Shown here one piece after another: positions 7,792 through 10,047 of a stretch of 10,047 bases of DNA. Numbering within the stretch: position 1 is the stretch's first letter; each line of letters begins with the position of its first letter. This DNA comes from JAKFEE01 sp036675815 (lineage in GTDB: Bacteria; Pseudomonadota; Alphaproteobacteria; Rhodospirillales; Magnetospirillaceae): NCBI GenBank assembly GCA_036675815.1, contig JAKFEE010000007.1, forward strand, positions 1 through 10,047, in the 5' to 3' direction. The position numbers and the translations under genes were made by a program. The notes below the pieces were generated by a model. The model saw nothing but the letters and a program-made list of their open reading frames with translations. It had not been told where the DNA came from and made no database searches.

Positions 7792-9000
7792 ATGAGCCAA
7801 GCCCCACTCCCCCTGCCCCAACGCCCCCACGTCACCCTTCAGCAAGGCCGCAGCGCCCGCTGGCGGCGCGGCCACCCATGGGCCTTCTCGAACGAGGTCC
7901 AGATGACGGCGGAAGCCAAGGCGCTACCGCCGGGGACGGCGGTGACGGTGGTCGACGCCGGCGGCGAGCGGCTTGGGGTCGCCACCTTCAATCCGCACTC
8001 GCTGATCGCCCTGCGCTTGTTGACACGCGAGCCGGATATGGCGATCGACGCGGCTTTCCTGGTGCAGCGCCTGCAACACGCCCTGGCCTTGCGCGAGGCT
8101 CTGTGGGAGCGGCCGTTCTACCGACTGGTCCATGCGGAAGCCGACGGCCTGCCCGGTTTGATCATCGACCGCTACGGCGACGTGCTGGCGGTACAGACGA
8201 ATACCGCCGGCATGGAGTTGCTGCTGCCTGACCTGCTGCAAGCCTGCGACGAGGTGCTGAAGCCGCAGGCGGTGGTGCTGCGCAACGATAGCCCGGTACG
8301 CAACCTCGAGGGGCTGGAACTGTATCACCGGGTGGCGAAGGGCACCTTGGCCGGCCCGGTCGAGGTGGAGGAGAATGGCGCCCGCTTCCTCGCCGATCTC
8401 GCTGAAGGCCAGAAGACCGGCTGGTTCTACGATCAGCGCGACAACCGCGCTTTCATGGCGCGCTTGGCGCGCGGCCGCCGCACCTTGGACGTCTATACCT
8501 ATGCCGGCGGCTTCGGCGTTCTTGCCGCCGTCGCCGGCGCGACCGAGGTCATGGCAATCGATCGTTCCGAGCACTCGCTGGGCCTTGCCAGCGATGCCGC
8601 CACGCTGAACGGCGTGGCCGAGCGCTGCCGTTTCGTGCGAAGCGAAGCCTTCGGCGAGATGGAGCGGCTGGCCAAGGACGGCCAACGGTTTGGTGTGGTC
8701 GTCGCCGATCCGCCCGCCTTCGTCAAATCGAAGAAGGACCTCGGGGCCGGTGCCAAGGGCTATCGCAAGATGGTGCGCTTGGCGGCGGCACTGGTCGAGC
8801 CTGGCGGCTTCCTGTTCGCCGCCTCATGCTCGCATCACATGCCGGTGGAGCTATTCCTCGAGGAGATTCGCCACGGGCTGGGCCAAGCGGGCCGCACCGG
8901 CAGCGTGCTGCGCGCCGCCGGCGCCGGCCCCGACCATCCGGTCCATCCCTTCCTGCCGGAATCGGCTTATCTGAAGGCGCTGGTGCTGCGGCTGGACTGA
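7792..9000 (+). CDS. rlmI: RlmI-family class I SAM-dependent rRNA (cytosine-5) methyltransferase
   Basis: This is a 402-residue cytoplasmic RNA methyltransferase of the RlmI family (COG1092 type); E. coli RlmI methylates C1962 of 23S rRNA. An N-terminal PUA domain is seen (QQGRSARWRRGHPWAFSNEV, 17-36). A central region with GLIIDRYGD and the family-typical KTGWFYDQRDNR (208-219) leads into the Rossmann methyltransferase core. That core has DVYTYAGGFG (233-242) for SAM binding, an acidic end of strand 2 (AIDRSE), DPPAF (306-310) and ASCSHH with Cys346 as a plausible catalytic nucleophile. The frame is open back to an ATG at 7612, but that would add 60 residues unlike the family and run through the FNR site, so 7792 is preferred. 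No good Shine-Dalgarno sequence precedes it. The exact target base is inferred from the family; RlmK-like or other specificity is possible. Confidence 0.9.
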   Translation: MSQAPLPLPQRPHVTLQQGRSARWRRGHPWAFSNEVQMTAEAKALPPGTAVTVVDAGGERLGVATFNPHSLIALRLLTREPDMAIDAAFLVQRLQHALALREALWERPFYRLVHAEADGLPGLIIDRYGDVLAVQTNTAGMELLLPDLLQACDEVLKPQAVVLRNDSPVRNLEGLELYHRVAKGTLAGPVEVEENGARFLADLAEGQKTGWFYDQRDNRAFMARLARGRRTLDVYTYAGGFGVLAAVAGATEVMAIDRSEHSLGLASDAATLNGVAERCRFVRSEAFGEMERLAKDGQRFGVVVADPPAFVKSKKDLGAGAKGYRKMVRLAAALVEPGGFLFAASCSHHMPVELFLEEIRHGLGQAGRTGSVLRAAGAGPDHPVHPFLPESAYLKALVLRLD

Positions 9001-9012
9001 GCGCAGGCCCGG

Positions 9013-9024
9013 CTCGGCGCCGAG
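9013..9024. repeat. 12-base palindrome in the convergent intergenic gap
   Basis: CTCGGCGCCGAG is a perfect palindrome inside the 33-base gap between the converging methyltransferase and dehydrogenase genes. As RNA it can form only a 4-bp stem with a GCGC loop and lacks a T-tract on either side, so it is at best a weak bidirectional termination signal. In such GC-rich DNA it could also be chance. Confidence 0.3.
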
Positions 9025-9033
9025 TTCCGTCCC

Positions 9034-9786
9034 TCAGCCGATGGTGTAGCCGCCGTCGACGACGATTTCCTGGCCGAAGATGTTGCCGGCCGCGTCCGAG
9101 GCCAGGAACACCGCCGTCTCGGCGACCTCGACCGGCTTGCCGAAGCGCCCGGGGATCATGCGCCCGGTAACCTGCTGCGCCACCACCGCCAGCGCCTCCG
9201 GCGGCAGGCCGACGGTGCCCCACAGCGGCGTCTCGATCGGGCCGGGGGCGATCGCGTTGACGCGAATGCCCTTTGGCCCCAGCTCGGCGGCCAGCGTCTG
9301 GCTGAACGACTTCAGCGCCGCCTTGCTGGCGCTGTAGGCGGACAGGCCGGGGAAGCCGACCTGGGTGAGGAAGGTGGTGATGAAGATGACCGCCGCGCCG
9401 GCGCCGAGATGCGGCAGGGCTTGGCGGACCGTCTCGACGGCACCGTTGAGGTTGACCGCGAACTGCTCGGCGATGGCGTCTGCCGTGGTGTCGGCGAACG
9501 GCACTACCCGGGCGATGCCGGCATTGGGAATGACGACGTCGATGCGGCCGAAGCGCTCGACGGCGGCCTTGACCAGACGCGCGAGGTCGGCGCTGTTGGT
9601 GACGTCGCCGGAAACCGCCAGCACCCGGTCGGGGTGCCGCGCCACGATCTCGTCGAGAGGCGCCTGGCGCCGGGCGAACAGCACCAGCTTCGCCCCCTCC
9701 GCGAGAAAACGCTCGGCCATGGCCTGGCCGATGCCGCTGCTCGCGCCGGTGATGATCGCAACCTTGTCCGTCAGCCGCTGAGACAT
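9034..9786 (-). CDS. Short-chain dehydrogenase/reductase (SDR), classical type, substrate unknown
   Basis: This is a 250-residue cytosolic NAD(P)-dependent oxidoreductase of the classical SDR fold, at the normal length. The nucleotide-binding motif TGASSGIG is at 13-20. Arg39/Arg40 after strand 2 suggest a preference for NADP(H). Asp61-Val62 (GDVT) and NAG (88-90) follow. The active site has Asn112, Tyr151 and Lys155 (YSASK). The residue 13 before the tyrosine, normally the catalytic serine, is Thr138 (ITTFLTQ). The PGPIETPLWG loop and the C-terminal GQEIVVDGGYT ending are typical of FabG-like SDRs. ATG 9786 has AGGAG five bases upstream. The gene stands alone, convergent with the methyltransferase gene, and context does not reveal the substrate. 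A true fabG is unlikely since no fatty-acid genes are nearby. Confidence 0.92.
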   Translation of the reverse strand: MSQRLTDKVAIITGASSGIGQAMAERFLAEGAKLVLFARRQAPLDEIVARHPDRVLAVSGDVTNSADLARLVKAAVERFGRIDVVIPNAGIARVVPFADTTADAIAEQFAVNLNGAVETVRQALPHLGAGAAVIFITTFLTQVGFPGLSAYSASKAALKSFSQTLAAELGPKGIRVNAIAPGPIETPLWGTVGLPPEALAVVAQQVTGRMIPGRFGKPVEVAETAVFLASDAAGNIFGQEIVVDGGYTIG

Positions 9787-9839
9787 GTGAACTCCTGAGA
9801 AACGCCTGCCCTCCCATCGGGGCGAGCCAGACTAAGCAT

Positions 9840-9863
9840 TCGCGGCGGCGCTGTCCGCCGCGA
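9840..9863 (+). terminator. Terminator-like GC-rich hairpin upstream of the SDR gene
   Basis: The arms TCGCGGCGG (9840-9848) and CCGCCGCGA (9855-9863) form a perfect 9-bp stem around a 6-base CGCTGT loop. On the plus strand it is followed by TCTTTGT, a weak T-rich tail, which resembles an intrinsic terminator. No plus-strand gene ends nearby; the methyltransferase gene ends 840 bases upstream. It may instead be an operator for the SDR gene, whose ATG lies about 54 bases away on the other strand. Confidence 0.4.
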
Positions 9864-9975
9864 TCTTTGTCAAACTCGCCCGGAGCGCGGAGTTCCGCAT
9901 TGTGTGTACGGACCGGGAGGTCCACGCTTCTCTAATCGGGCCTTTGTTGTCAATGGGGCTTCTCCTGCGGTTGGT

Positions 9976-10024
9976 GGCGAGGCCGGCGCGGAGCTCCGCC
10001 ATCAAGCGGAGCGATGGCCTCGCC
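9976..10024. repeat. Nested inverted repeat at the right edge
   Basis: An outer pair GGCGAGGCC (9976-9984) and GGCCTCGCC (10016-10024) is perfectly complementary over 9 bp. Inside lies a second perfect hairpin, GCTCCGC (9993-9999), loop CATCAA, GCGGAGC (10006-10012). The whole could fold as a two-tier stem of about 49 bases. No T-tract follows, so it is not a clear intrinsic terminator. It may be a REP-like repetitive palindrome or part of a regulatory region of the next gene. Confidence 0.6.
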
Positions 10025-10047
10025 CGGCATGGCGGCGCGACATTCGG

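Larger units (their letters stand above)
9787..10047. other. Non-coding region upstream of the SDR gene, no gene seen
   Basis: I find no credible coding frame in these 261 bases. The stretch holds the SDR ribosome binding site at its left end, several dyads (9840-9863, 9910-9923, 9976-10024) and two minus-strand TTGACA hexamers (9873-9868 and 9953-9948), neither with a good -10 at normal spacing. It presumably contains the SDR promoter and the border with the next gene to the right. Confidence 0.5.

Noticed and set aside
9910..9923. Small dyad GGACC-GGGA-GGTCC
   Set aside because: A 5-bp stem is too short to stand out from background in this GC-rich region.
8723..9925. 400-residue minus-strand open frame overlapping the SDR gene and the methyltransferase gene end
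   Set aside because: It is an out-of-frame, Arg-rich reading of the SDR region; the SDR frame has a complete Rossmann and active-site motif set plus a good ribosome site.
9868..9953. Two minus-strand TTGACA hexamers as SDR promoters
   Set aside because: Neither has a recognisable -10 hexamer at 16-18 bases; the nearer one has the GC-rich hairpin where the -10 should be. They may be chance or partial signals.

Overview
This 10,047-base window is GC-rich and almost fully coding. It looks like a proteobacterial chromosome, most likely an alphaproteobacterium of the Rhodospirillales type. That placement is inferred from the high GC, the fixNOQP-fixGHI gene order and the protein style; no marker gene fixes it. 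The main content is one long minus-strand operon for a cbb3-type (high oxygen affinity) cytochrome c oxidase and its assembly factors. It is an established system, well preserved here.

Layout on the minus strand, in transcription order (right to left): ccoN (7493-6033), ccoO (6020-5289), a short GTG-started ccoQ (5277-5116), ccoP (5114-4254), ccoG/fixG (4217-2754), ccoH/fixH (2757-2272) and ccoI/fixI (2271 to beyond base 1, so its 3' end is cut by the window). Spacing is tight throughout. ccoG and ccoH overlap by 4 bases (ATGA), and the ccoH stop directly abuts the ccoI start (TAGATG). If the usual order holds, ccoS lies just off the left edge.

A roughly 300-base divergent intergenic region (7494-7791) separates ccoN from a plus-strand RlmI-family rRNA methyltransferase gene (7792-9000). 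It holds a perfect FNR/FixK-type site (TTGAT-N4-ATCAA, 7658-7671). A CATAGT -10-like hexamer sits at exactly the class II spacing toward ccoN, which fits oxygen-limited induction of the oxidase. The predicted leader also carries an 11-bp bulged hairpin of unknown role. Facing the methyltransferase across a 33-base gap is a minus-strand short-chain dehydrogenase gene (9786-9034). The last 260 bases have no gene I can support but contain two strong inverted repeats.

Together, CcoN/O/P form the catalytic oxidase. CcoQ stabilises it, CcoG and CcoI handle copper reduction and transport for the CuB site, and CcoH helps assembly. The methyltransferase and dehydrogenase appear to be unrelated neighbours. 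I found no undescribed system. The points worth a second look are the leader hairpin, a Pro-to-Trp change in a conserved CcoG cysteine motif, a Thr at the catalytic Ser position of the dehydrogenase, and the unexplained inverted repeats at the right edge.
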